Shown: positions 1 to 7,392 of the stretch, piece after piece
Layout of the letters: every line of letters begins with the position of its first letter
How positions within the stretch are numbered: the first letter of the stretch is position 1
From: an uncultured Moraxella sp.
GTDB lineage: Bacteria; Pseudomonadota; Gammaproteobacteria; Pseudomonadales; Moraxellaceae
Reading direction: 5' to 3'
DNA length: 14,512 nucleotides
Assembly: GCA_937975585.1 (NCBI GenBank)
Contig: CALJUC010000248.1
Span: forward strand, 1 to 14,512
Translations under genes and position numbers: made by a program
The notes under the pieces: generated by a model
Told to the model about the DNA's origin: nothing
Databases searched by the model: none
The model's input: only the letters and a program-made list of their open reading frames with translations

Positions 1-1263
1 ATTGTCTTCCCAAAATCCACCCAGCAAGTGCAAGCCATCGTCAAGCTATGTAATGAGCTTAACATCGTCATTACCCCAAGCGGTGGACGGACGGGGCTAT
101 CCGCAGGGGCAGTTGCCGCCAATGGCGAAGTCGTGATTAGCCTGGATAAAATGCATAAGGTGTTAAACTTCTACCCGGCTGACCGTATGGTACATGTGGA
201 AGCGGGTATGGTAACCAAGGCATTGCAAGACTTTGCTGAAGAACAAGGCCTTTACTATCCGGTTGACTTCGCATCAGCGGGCTCAAGCCAAATCGGTGGT
301 AACATCGGTACCAATGCAGGCGGTATCAAGGTGATTCGTTATGGTATGACGCGCAATTGGGTATTGGGATTGACCGTGGTCACTGGTAAAGGCGATATCT
401 TGCACCTAAACAAAGGCATGATGAAAAACGCCACGGGCTATGACTTCCGTCATCTGTTTGTCGGTGCGGAAGGTACACTAGGTATCGTGACCGAAGCGCA
501 AATCAAGCTTGAACGTCAACCCAAGAACCTGACTGTCATGGTATTGGGTGTACCAGAATTTGAAAACATCATGCAGATTTTGGCGGCTTTTCAAAGTCAT
601 TTGGACTTGACCGCGTTTGAATTCTTTGATGATGTGGCGTTGAGCAAATTATTGGCAACCGGCCATGTGCATAAACCGTTCGAAACCGATGCGCCATTTT
701 ATGCCTTGCTAGAGTTTGAAGCACCCTACGAGCAAGTCATGGATACTGCCATGCAGACCTTTGAAGAATGTATGGAACACGGTTGGGTACTCGATGGCGT
801 AATGAGCCAGTCAATCCACCAAGCGCAAGAGCTGTGGAAACTACGCGAGTATATCTCTGAAACGATTGCGGTATTCACCCCCTACAAAAACGACGTATCG
901 GTATTGATTACCCACGTGCCTGCCTTTATCGCGGATATCGACAAGATTGTCAGCGACAACTACCCCGACTTTGAGATTTGCTGGTTTGGTCATATCGGTG
1001 ATGGCAACTTGCACTTGAACATTCTAAAGCCAGAAAACTTGTCAAAAGACGAATTCTTTGAAAAATGCCAAGTGGTCAATAAATACGTGTTTGAAACCGT
1101 GCAAAAATACAACGGCTCTATCTCGGCCGAGCATGGCGTAGGTATGACCAAAAAACCGTACCTGACCTACACGCGTCCTGAAGAAGAAATCGCCTATTTA
1201 CGCGGCGTGAAGCAGGTATTTGACCCGAACAACATCATGAACCGTGGCAAGATTTTTGACTAA
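1..1263 (+). CDS. FAD-binding D-2-hydroxyacid dehydrogenase, GlcD family (5' end missing)
   Basis: Flavoprotein dehydrogenase of the FAD_binding_4 plus FAD-oxidase C-terminal type, the family of glycolate oxidase GlcD, cytochrome D-lactate dehydrogenase and D-2-hydroxyglutarate dehydrogenase. These oxidise a D-2-hydroxyacid and pass electrons to a quinone, cytochrome or electron-transfer flavoprotein. The reading frame is open from base 1, and the residues before the first possible GTG (28) already match the family (IVFPKSTQQV), so the true start lies to the left; about 420 residues are visible, and I estimate some 40-60 are missing. Seen in order: the FAD-binding stretch PSGGRTGLSAGAV, GNIGTNAGG, NATGYDFRHLFVGAEGTLG, then in the C-terminal half GHIGDGNLHLN (about 988-1020), whose histidines are the usual metal and substrate ligands, and SAEHGVG. 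No key motif is missing in the visible part. It overlaps the next gene by 20 bases. Which hydroxyacid is used cannot be told. Confidence 0.9.
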   Translation: MVFPKSTQQVQAIVKLCNELNIVITPSGGRTGLSAGAVAANGEVVISLDKMHKVLNFYPADRMVHVEAGMVTKALQDFAEEQGLYYPVDFASAGSSQIGGNIGTNAGGIKVIRYGMTRNWVLGLTVVTGKGDILHLNKGMMKNATGYDFRHLFVGAEGTLGIVTEAQIKLERQPKNLTVMVLGVPEFENIMQILAAFQSHLDLTAFEFFDDVALSKLLATGHVHKPFETDAPFYALLEFEAPYEQVMDTAMQTFEECMEHGWVLDGVMSQSIHQAQELWKLREYISETIAVFTPYKNDVSVLITHVPAFIADIDKIVSDNYPDFEICWFGHIGDGNLHLNILKPENLSKDEFFEKCQVVNKYVFETVQKYNGSISAEHGVGMTKKPYLTYTRPEEEIAYLRGVKQVFDPNNIMNRGKIFD

Positions 1264-2740
1264 CAAGCCCGCCACAGTTGCCGTTATCGGTGGTGGTGTT
1301 ACAGGCTCAACCATCGCCATTCGTCTAGCACTCGCTGGACTTAACGTGCATGTGTTTGAAAAAAATGCGAGCCCTATCAACGCCCCACCCATGTGTCATC
1401 TGCACGCGGGTGGTAACCTGTATCGTGATATCTCAATCGATGATTGCAAGACCTTGCTGCGCCAATCCATCGACATTGCCAAACTCTACCCCGATAGTAT
1501 CGATGTACGACCGACCGTGATTACGGTGCCGACTCGCGATAGTGGTACGGCACGCGAGTTGCTACCGCGTCTTGAGATACTTACCGAGTATTACCGTCAA
1601 CTGATTGCCCACGACCCAAGCAACCAAGTGTTGGGTGCGCCGGATGATTATTACCGTCTTTACGAAAAAGCCGATTTGGAGCGTTTAGCCCAATTGTCCG
1701 ATGTCGCCAAACCACAGCTTATAGATGAATGGCTCATACCAGTTGCCAAATTGGTCGATTTAAGCCAAGTGCAGTGGCCAGTGATTGCAGTGCAAGAATA
1801 TGGTTGGAATATTTTTCGCCTTGCGGCATCGGCATTGTTGCAGCTACAGCAACTACCCAATGTACAACTGCATTTTAATACCACTGTCAATACCCTCACG
1901 CGCCAAGGTGGTAATACCCACCCCCAATGGCAGATTCATTACCAAACGGCAAATACTGAGCAGCATGCCACACCCAACCCCTTAATCGCGGATTTTGTTG
2001 TGAATGCCTCAGAGTTTCGGACTGGTATCATTGATGACCAAGTCGGGGTGAAAGTCGACCGTATGGTGGAGTTTAAGGCATCCTATCTATGTCAATGGCA
2101 AGGTTATCAAGGGCAGTTACCCGAAGTGATTTTTCATGGGGAACGCGGTACACCCCATGGCATGGCACAATTTACCCCATATGCGGGTCATGTTTTTCAG
2201 TTACATGGGATGACTGACCAAATTACTTTGTTTAGAGATGGCTTAACACGTGCCAATGACGACAGTAGTCAGCCGCCTGTATTACCGCAATATTTACGCT
2301 ATATCGAGCAAGGTTGGGATACTAAACGCTTAGCACAACGCACCCAAAGCGCGATTGATTACGTCAGTGACTTTATCCCACCGTTTGCTGATGCGACACC
2401 AATTGATAAAGCCTTATATGGTGCCCAGCAAGTACCGGATGACGATATTAGCCGCCGTGTGGCAGATTTGCAGGTTTTCGCTGAGTTAAACTACGCCGTG
2501 GCTGAAAATGTCAAAGCCAATTCTGCCCTAGATGTGGCCGATAACGTGGTTACCGCATTGGTCTGTAATCACTTATTACCAAAATCACAAAGCCAACGGC
2601 CACACTGGCCACGACTTGATGTCACTCAGGTTGATGACTTAGCGACAGCATTAGCACAGCAACGCGGCTATCCGCTTGCCATGGCCAAGGTCAATAACCC
2701 GCTTCAACTGCTTTCCTCCGCCAACGCTGCCCAAGCTTAG
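1244..2740 (+). CDS. FAD-dependent oxidoreductase, DAO family
   Basis: 498-residue flavoprotein. The N-terminus holds a classical dinucleotide-binding fold: AVIGGGVTGSTIAIRLALAG followed by NVHVFEK, the acidic residue that binds the adenine ribose. This, the length and a long substrate domain place it in the D-amino-acid oxidase/glycerol-3-phosphate dehydrogenase (DAO) superfamily. Another recognisable stretch is HAGGNLYRDIS (about residues 54-64). I do not recognise a characterised member, and substrate and electron acceptor are unknown. The start is GTG at 1244, inside the end of the preceding dehydrogenase gene; TTG at 1256 is the only other start codon before the FAD motif. Neither has a clear ribosome binding site, which fits translational coupling to the upstream gene. 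The pair probably serves one pathway, for example oxidation of both forms of a hydroxyacid or successive steps of a catabolic route, but that is inference. It converges on rlmA with a 35-base gap. Confidence 0.85.
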   Translation: MARFLTNKPATVAVIGGGVTGSTIAIRLALAGLNVHVFEKNASPINAPPMCHLHAGGNLYRDISIDDCKTLLRQSIDIAKLYPDSIDVRPTVITVPTRDSGTARELLPRLEILTEYYRQLIAHDPSNQVLGAPDDYYRLYEKADLERLAQLSDVAKPQLIDEWLIPVAKLVDLSQVQWPVIAVQEYGWNIFRLAASALLQLQQLPNVQLHFNTTVNTLTRQGGNTHPQWQIHYQTANTEQHATPNPLIADFVVNASEFRTGIIDDQVGVKVDRMVEFKASYLCQWQGYQGQLPEVIFHGERGTPHGMAQFTPYAGHVFQLHGMTDQITLFRDGLTRANDDSSQPPVLPQYLRYIEQGWDTKRLAQRTQSAIDYVSDFIPPFADATPIDKALYGAQQVPDDDISRRVADLQVFAELNYAVAENVKANSALDVADNVVTALVCNHLLPKSQSQRPHWPRLDVTQVDDLATALAQQRGYPLAMAKVNNPLQLLSSANAAQA

Positions 2741-2775
2741 TTAAGCTATACTAGCTAACCTATAAAGGCAACGCC

Positions 2776-3705
2776 CTAACCCACTACTGCGGTGCTTGTA
2801 TGTTCTTTGGCAAAGCCATAGATCACAAACTCAATGGTTAAACTAAGCGTACCGGCTTGCTCGCATTTTGCCAGTAACGCCTCGCGTTTTTCTGGCTTGG
2901 CGCGGTACGAATACGGGGTCATGGTCAATAAATCCGCGAGTTCGGCGGCTGATACTTGAATGGTGCCGTTAACTTGTTGTTCTTTTACCAGTTTAAAGCT
3001 TGGTGCTAACGTGTCGATAAATTTGTCCGAATCATGCGCCTGCACGCTATCAAACAAGGCTTCGCGTAACTCTAACAGATGATTCACGCCCGGCTTAGCA
3101 ATAATCACAAACCCTTTATCTGACAGTAATCGGTCAAATTCGGATGGTAAAATCGGGCTAAAAATCGAGCTAATGACATCGATCGAACCACTCATCAATG
3201 GTGCTTGTGAGGCAGAGGCGACAATCGCAAAGCTTACAGGCTTATCCATCAATGCTTTAAAGCGCTTAGCCGTGGTCATCACCGCAGGTTTACTGATATC
3301 CAGTGCAATAAAGCTCTGCGAGGCAAGGCTCAATAAGCGCTCGCTATAATAGCCCTCACCACAGCCAATATCCAACCAATTGCCTATTGGCTTGGGTAAT
3401 AATGCTTGGCAAAAATCAATCAGCCCTTGCTGCAAAATCGCATAATGCCCTGCGCTTAAAAAGCGTTGGCGCGCGGCAATCGATGCTTCGCTATCGCCCG
3501 GGGATTTGCTTTTCTTTTGCTGCACAGGCAGCAAGTTAATATAGCCTTGTTTGGCCACATCAAAGCTATGCTGTTTTACCTTAACGGGTTCTAAGCCGTC
3601 ACTGACCGGAACGTTCGGCTGACAGTGCCAGGTTTTGTCCCCGATGACAAGTGGACTTTGACAAATTGGACAAATAAAAGCAGGATTTTGGGGCGTGTTT
3701 GACAT
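2776..3705 (-). CDS. rlmA: 23S rRNA (guanine-N1)-methyltransferase RlmA
   Basis: Transfers a methyl group from S-adenosylmethionine to N1 of a guanine in 23S rRNA (G745 in E. coli). From the ATG at 3705 the protein has 309 residues. The N-terminal zinc site is visible (FICPICQSPL, a third Cys in WHC, then His in QHSFDVAKQGYINLLP), followed by DPGDS-like sequence, the SAM-binding motif WLDIGCGEGYY and the C-terminal MTPYSYRAKP, all typical of RlmA. Between the third Cys and the His ligand there are about 14 more residues than I recall for E. coli RlmA, an insertion inside the zinc loop. The frame could start ten codons further upstream at a GTG (3735), but that adds only a hydrophobic stub unlike the family and runs into the promoter, so ATG 3705 is preferred; there is no strong ribosome binding site. 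RlmI-type or other rRNA methylases are unlikely given the zinc finger. Confidence 0.9.
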   Translation of the reverse strand: MSNTPQNPAFICPICQSPLVIGDKTWHCQPNVPVSDGLEPVKVKQHSFDVAKQGYINLLPVQQKKSKSPGDSEASIAARQRFLSAGHYAILQQGLIDFCQALLPKPIGNWLDIGCGEGYYSERLLSLASQSFIALDISKPAVMTTAKRFKALMDKPVSFAIVASASQAPLMSGSIDVISSIFSPILPSEFDRLLSDKGFVIIAKPGVNHLLELREALFDSVQAHDSDKFIDTLAPSFKLVKEQQVNGTIQVSAAELADLLTMTPYSYRAKPEKREALLAKCEQAGTLSLTIEFVIYGFAKEHTSTAVVG

Positions 3706-3735
3706 AACAAGATTCAATAATAAAAAGAATGTCAC

Positions 3736-3764
3736 AGTATAATCTGCGCGATAATGTTTCGCCA
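3736..3764 (-). promoter_or_regulatory. Probable rlmA promoter
   Basis: On the - strand TATACT (3741-3736) is a good -10 box about 30 bases before the rlmA ATG. The hexamer 17 bases upstream, TGGCGA (3764-3759), matches the -35 consensus at only three positions, so this is a weak or activator-dependent promoter. It lies downstream of the mraY terminator, consistent with rlmA being its own transcription unit. Confidence 0.45.
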
Positions 3765-3835
3765 GTTTAGGGCGAGTTTAAGCACGTTTTATTCATCTAT
3801 CACCTATCAGGGGAACTTTTCCACATATCCATAAA

Positions 3836-3864
3836 AAAATCGCTACCCATTGGATAGCGATTTT
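3836..3864 (-). terminator. Rho-independent terminator of the dcw operon after mraY
   Basis: A perfect 10-base inverted repeat, AAAATCGCTA (3836-3845) and TAGCGATTTT (3855-3864), encloses a 9-base loop. Read on the - strand the stem is followed at once by a run of seven T, the classic intrinsic terminator layout, 18 bases after the mraY stop codon. It marks the end of the cell-wall operon and separates it from rlmA. Confidence 0.92.
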
Positions 3865-3882
3865 GCGTAGTAGATTAGATTT

Positions 3883-5001
3883 TTAACGCAATTTTAAGGT
3901 CATTAGGCCTACGATGACTAAGATAATCGTCACAATCCAAAAGCGGGTAACCACTTGGGTTTCTTTCCAACCGCCTTCTTCGAAGTGATGGTGCAATGGT
4001 GCCATACGGAAAATACGTTTTTTACGCAGTTTGTATGAGCCGACTTGTAGCATCACCGAAACGGCTTCCGCAACAAATAGACCACCCATGATAAATAGCA
4101 CAATCTCTTGGCGCGTCATCACTGCAATCGTACCCAACATACCACCCAACGCCAACGCCCCAACGTCACCCATGAATACTTGGGCAGGGTGCGCATTAAA
4201 CCACAGGAAGCCCAAGCCTGAGCCAACCATCGCGGCACACACCACAGTTACTTCACTGTTGTAGCTAATATAAGGTACGTGTAGGTACTCGGCAAATCGA
4301 AAATCACCTGATACATACGCGAATACACCAAGTCCCGCAGCGACTAGCACGACTGGGAAAATTGCCAAGCCGTCCAAGCCATCGGTCAAATTGACCGCAT
4401 TTGACGTACCGTTAATCACAAAGTAGGTAAAGATAATAAACGCCAGCCCCAGTGGTACCGCAGAGAATGGGATACTCACGTTTTTAAACAGGGGAATGAG
4501 TAAGTCCTGCATTGCCATGGTCGTGGCGGGATTGGGTTGTTGGCTAGCAATAAAATAAAGCGACACGCCCACAAATAACGCACCGACGGATAGCCAAAAG
4601 TACTTTTTGCGTGCAATCAAACCTTGTGGGTTTTTATATTTGATTTTTAGCCAGTCATCCGCCCAACCCACTGCCCCAAAAATCACCAACACCACGATTA
4701 AAATCCACACATACGGGTTACTCAGCTTTGCCCAAAGTAACGTGGTCACCAAAATACTGCCCAAAATCAACACACCGCCCATCGTTGGCGTACCGGTTTT
4801 GGCTAGGTGGCTTTGCGGACCATCGGTGCGAATCGCTTGACCGTACTTCAGGGCGCGTAAGTGTTCAATCACACGCTCACCAAACATCATACTGATGCCG
4901 AGCGCAGTGACCACGGCTAACAGGACTCGTAACGTCAAGGAAGAAACCGCCGAAAACGGTGAATAAAATTGGCTTAACCATTCAAATAACCACAATAACA
5001 C
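3883..5001 (-). CDS. mraY: Phospho-N-acetylmuramoyl-pentapeptide-transferase MraY
   Basis: Integral membrane enzyme that transfers phospho-MurNAc-pentapeptide from UDP to undecaprenyl phosphate, forming lipid I on the inner face of the cytoplasmic membrane. The 372 residues are close to the usual 360. All hallmark motifs are present: KTGTPTMGG (about residue 69), the catalytic pair in GWADDWLKIK (Asp about 115-116), NAVNLTDGLDGLA (about 200-212), MGDVGALALGG (Asp about 277) and the APLHHHFEEGGW loop (about 333-344), spread among about ten hydrophobic segments. The start is GTG at 5001, supported by a strong AAGGAG ribosome binding site (5013-5008) with a 6-base spacing. Unlike the E. coli arrangement, where murF and mraY nearly touch, it is separated from murF by 179 bases holding a hairpin and a -10 box. 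murD does not follow; a terminator and rlmA do. Confidence 0.98.
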   Translation of the reverse strand: MLLWLFEWLSQFYSPFSAVSSLTLRVLLAVVTALGISMMFGERVIEHLRALKYGQAIRTDGPQSHLAKTGTPTMGGVLILGSILVTTLLWAKLSNPYVWILIVVLVIFGAVGWADDWLKIKYKNPQGLIARKKYFWLSVGALFVGVSLYFIASQQPNPATTMAMQDLLIPLFKNVSIPFSAVPLGLAFIIFTYFVINGTSNAVNLTDGLDGLAIFPVVLVAAGLGVFAYVSGDFRFAEYLHVPYISYNSEVTVVCAAMVGSGLGFLWFNAHPAQVFMGDVGALALGGMLGTIAVMTRQEIVLFIMGGLFVAEAVSVMLQVGSYKLRKKRIFRMAPLHHHFEEGGWKETQVVTRFWIVTIILVIVGLMTLKLR

Positions 5002-5007
5002 AGGGTT

Positions 5008-5013
5008 CTCCTT
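5008..5013 (-). promoter_or_regulatory. Strong ribosome binding site deciding the GTG start of mraY
   Basis: On the - strand AAGGAG lies 6 bases before the GTG at 5001. It is the best Shine-Dalgarno match of the cluster, supports the GTG rather than an internal start, and suggests mraY is translated independently of murF. Confidence 0.8.
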
Positions 5014-5054
5014 TGACTCTATAGGCGGGGGTTTGTAGGGAGGGCGGGTAACAC

Positions 5055-5082
5055 ATTATAAAATGCGATATTGTAAAAAAAA
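5055..5082 (-). promoter_or_regulatory. Possible promoter for mraY
   Basis: On the - strand a perfect TATAAT (5060-5055) stands about 54 bases before the mraY start. The -35 region at a 16-17 base spacing is a run of T with little match to TTGACA; a TTTACA (5077-5072) is present but only 11 bases away, too close. The perfect -10 box with an AT-rich upstream tract could still act as a weak promoter that gives mraY transcription separate from the rest of the operon. Confidence 0.4.
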
Positions 5083-5115
5083 CCGACTCAAAAATCATCA
5101 GCTTTTTGTGGTCGC

Positions 5116-5149
5116 GGCTAACAGTCATAGCGCCCTATCACTGCTAGCC
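5116..5149 (-). promoter_or_regulatory. Long imperfect hairpin between murF and mraY
   Basis: Arms 5116-5130 and 5135-5149 can pair over 15 positions around a 4-base loop. In the - strand RNA there is one G.U pair and one G.G mismatch, the other 13 being Watson-Crick pairs; in the + strand RNA the G.U becomes an A/C mismatch, so the structure fits the sense transcript better. No T run follows directly, so it is not a standard terminator. It may be an RNA processing or stabilising element, or an attenuator between murF and mraY. It begins 31 bases after the murF stop. Confidence 0.55.
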
Positions 5150-5180
5150 AGGGTAAAATATTTTAGGTCATTCATGTTTA

Positions 5181-6671
5181 TTAATGCGTGGCTGACTTAG
5201 CCAATAAAGCTTGGAGTACCGTTTCCATGCCCATAAAGCGCGAACCTTTAAACAAAATCGTCCAAGGTTCATCACTTTGGTTAAGCGTGTCAGCAATCGC
5301 ATCGGCTAAGCGATTTTTATCGGCAAAATGTGTGGCATCAATGCCTTGCTGGGTGGCGCTAGCAACGGTGTGGTGCATCAATTCACCGACCGCAAATAGC
5401 TTATCCACGCCAATCGCAGCGATATCGTGACCCAATTTGGCATGCTCATTCACCGCTTGGTCACCTAATTCGCCAATATCACCCAGCACGACCATGTGGC
5501 GGCTTGGTTGACCATTCAGCACCGTTACACCGGCTAATACCGCAGGCGGGTTGGCATTGTAGGTATCATCGATTAAGGTATGCTCACCCATGCTAATAAA
5601 GTTTAATCGGCCTTTTGCCGGTTTAGCATTTTCTAACCCGTTAGCGATATCTTGGATGCTCACGCCCAATGCCAACGCACATGCAGCCGCAGCCAGCGCA
5701 TTACTGATATTGTGCTCCCCAGCAAATGGCAGGGTTATATCAACGCTGTCAATTTCATCGACCGCTAGATTGACGTTTAGGCTAAACTGGCTTTCAGTAC
5801 CGACTTCTATATCATCGGCAAACACATCACCCATGAGCAGCACGCGGTCATCCGCGCCCATTTCCATGCCTTCATAATCGACAGGGTCTACACCAGCTTG
5901 TGCAAAGGTGGTTGATTGCTCGCCAAAGGTTAATATATTTTTAGTAAATTGCTGTGCTTGTTCGGCTAAGACGTCAAAATAATCATCACCAAATGGGACA
6001 ATCGCCACGCCTTGTTCCGTTAACCCTTGATATATTTCGGCTTTGGTCTTGGCGATGTTGTCACGCCCGCCAAACTCGCCCAAATGCGCGGTACCGATAT
6101 TAAGGATACAGGCGACATCGGGTTTGACCAATTGCGTGGTATAGGCAATTTCGCCCACGTGATTTGCCCCCAATTCCATCACCGCAAAGCGATGCTCATC
6201 GGTCAGTTCTAACAACATCATCGGCACACCCAAATCATTATTGAGGTTGCCGCGCGTGATAAGCGTTGGTGCCAGCTGGTTCAGGATGCTACCCAGCATT
6301 TCTTTGGCCGTGGTTTTACCACTTGAGCCAGTAATCGCCACGACACGCAAATCAGGATGTTGGTCACGGCGATAACCGCCCAACTTCCCGAGTGCTAACT
6401 TAGTGTCATCAACCATCAGCTGTGGCACTTCGCACTCAGTTTGACGGCTGACAATCGCAGCCACCGCGCCTTTGTCATACGCGGTTTGCACATAGTCATG
6501 ACCGTCAAAGTTATCACCTTTGATGGCAAGGAAGATATCGCCTGGCTCGATTTTGCGCGTATCGGTGATAATGCGCGTTGCTGTGGTGGTGAATTTGCCA
6601 TGCCAGTGCGGATTTAGGTCTTTTACGGCTTCGGTTAGGTTGGCCTGTTGCCATACGTATAAGGTGGTCAT
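5181..6671 (-). CDS. murF: UDP-N-acetylmuramoyl-tripeptide--D-alanyl-D-alanine ligase MurF
   Basis: Cytoplasmic ATP-dependent Mur ligase adding D-Ala-D-Ala to the UDP-MurNAc-tripeptide, the last soluble precursor step before MraY. The 496 residues exceed the E. coli length (about 450). Seen in order: an N-terminal substrate domain with TDTRKIEPGDIFLAIKG, the ATP loop TGSSGKTT (residues 114-121), NLNNDLGVP, MELGANHVGEIAYT, NIGTAHLGEFGG, the central HNISNALAAAA, then DDTYNANPPA and LGDIGELGDQAVNEH of the C-terminal domain. Part of the extra length is an acidic stretch at roughly residues 255-295 rich in Asp, Glu and Met, in the central domain before HNISNALAA. The ATG at 6671 has a modest AGG 8 bases upstream. 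It follows the phosphatase gene with a 52-base gap. Confidence 0.97.
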   Translation of the reverse strand: MTTLYVWQQANLTEAVKDLNPHWHGKFTTTATRIITDTRKIEPGDIFLAIKGDNFDGHDYVQTAYDKGAVAAIVSRQTECEVPQLMVDDTKLALGKLGGYRRDQHPDLRVVAITGSSGKTTAKEMLGSILNQLAPTLITRGNLNNDLGVPMMLLELTDEHRFAVMELGANHVGEIAYTTQLVKPDVACILNIGTAHLGEFGGRDNIAKTKAEIYQGLTEQGVAIVPFGDDYFDVLAEQAQQFTKNILTFGEQSTTFAQAGVDPVDYEGMEMGADDRVLLMGDVFADDIEVGTESQFSLNVNLAVDEIDSVDITLPFAGEHNISNALAAAACALALGVSIQDIANGLENAKPAKGRLNFISMGEHTLIDDTYNANPPAVLAGVTVLNGQPSRHMVVLGDIGELGDQAVNEHAKLGHDIAAIGVDKLFAVGELMHHTVASATQQGIDATHFADKNRLADAIADTLNQSDEPWTILFKGSRFMGMETVLQALLAKSATH

Positions 6672-6723
6672 TTCATTACCTGTTAATTTTTTATCAATTA
6701 GTTATATCATCACGAAATATTCG

Positions 6724-7368
6724 TTAGCGAATTTCATCATCTTGTCCATCGTTGCGAATTCGGACTTTGGTCACGCCATGATTTTGGTACAAAAACACTT
6801 CGCAGTTTTTGGGGCGTACCATCAATTCAAATTGATGAAATTTTTGCATATTCAATACGCGAGGACTGTCACCTATCAGTATTTGCCAAATCAACATCCC
6901 AATCCACATGCCATGCGTGAACACCACATACGTGCCATCGGGTAATGTATCAAAGTAAGCGCGCACATTTCGCACTCGCTGCACAAAATGGGCAAAGCTG
7001 TCCGTCATTTCACTATCTTGATACTCAGACTGCTTTAGCCAAAATTCATCTGCTATCGCGCGCATCTCATCAAATGACAAGTCTTTGATGTTGTCAAAAT
7101 CGAGAAAGTTAAACTCATGCAAGTCCTCAATCACAGTTGGCGTTCGTGTTTGACTCGTCAAATACGGCTGTGCGGTCTGATGAGTACGCACATATTGAGA
7201 AACAAAAATATCGCTGATTGGCTCAGTGATATGCGCGTTTAGCCAATCTGCCAGTTCAAGCGCTTGACCCTTGCCGTATTCGGTGATGTTGATGGCATGA
7301 TTCGGTCGGAGCGCGTGTCCGGCATTGGCTTCACTTTGGGCGTGGCGGATGAGGTAGATTTTTTTCAT
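6724..7368 (-). CDS. Histidine phosphatase family protein (phosphoglycerate mutase-like)
   Basis: 214-residue protein of histidine phosphatase branch 1. The catalytic set is complete: Arg8-His9 in the N-terminal LIRHAQSEAN (the phospho-accepting His), Arg61 in SQYVRTHQTA, Glu85 in LHEFNFLD as likely proton donor, and His152 in VVFTHGMWIG. It has no signal peptide or membrane segment and should be cytoplasmic. Phosphatases and mutases of this family act on very different compounds (sugar phosphates, alpha-ribazole phosphate, nucleotides, phosphoproteins, polyprenyl-type phosphates), so no substrate can be named; a second Arg/Lys-rich mutase pattern is not evident, which favours phosphatase. 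The gene lies in the same direction between murE (24-base gap) and murF (52-base gap), so it is almost certainly co-transcribed with them. That position is not part of the classical dcw order. The ATG at 7368 has only a weak AGG upstream. Confidence 0.88.
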   Translation of the reverse strand: MKKIYLIRHAQSEANAGHALRPNHAINITEYGKGQALELADWLNAHITEPISDIFVSQYVRTHQTAQPYLTSQTRTPTVIEDLHEFNFLDFDNIKDLSFDEMRAIADEFWLKQSEYQDSEMTDSFAHFVQRVRNVRAYFDTLPDGTYVVFTHGMWIGMLIWQILIGDSPRVLNMQKFHQFELMVRPKNCEVFLYQNHGVTKVRIRNDGQDDEIR

Positions 7369-7392
7369 AAGAGTATGCCTGATAGGTCCAAA

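Noticed and set aside
28..30. GTG as the start of the first flavoprotein gene
   Set aside because: The frame is open to base 1 and the residues before it match the family, so this is an internal valine of a gene cut by the window edge.
2740..2759. Inverted repeat between the DAO gene and rlmA as a bidirectional terminator
   Set aside because: The stem is only 7 pairs with a bulged base, is AT-rich and has no T run on either side.
5124..5175. 16-codon leader peptide on the - strand ahead of mraY, ending in the hairpin
   Set aside because: There is no ribosome binding site and no run of a regulatory amino acid; such short frames are common by chance.
6712..6724. ACGAA-ATA-TTCGT stem after the phosphatase gene as a terminator
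   Set aside because: A 5-base stem without a T run; it would also cut murF and mraY from the operon.
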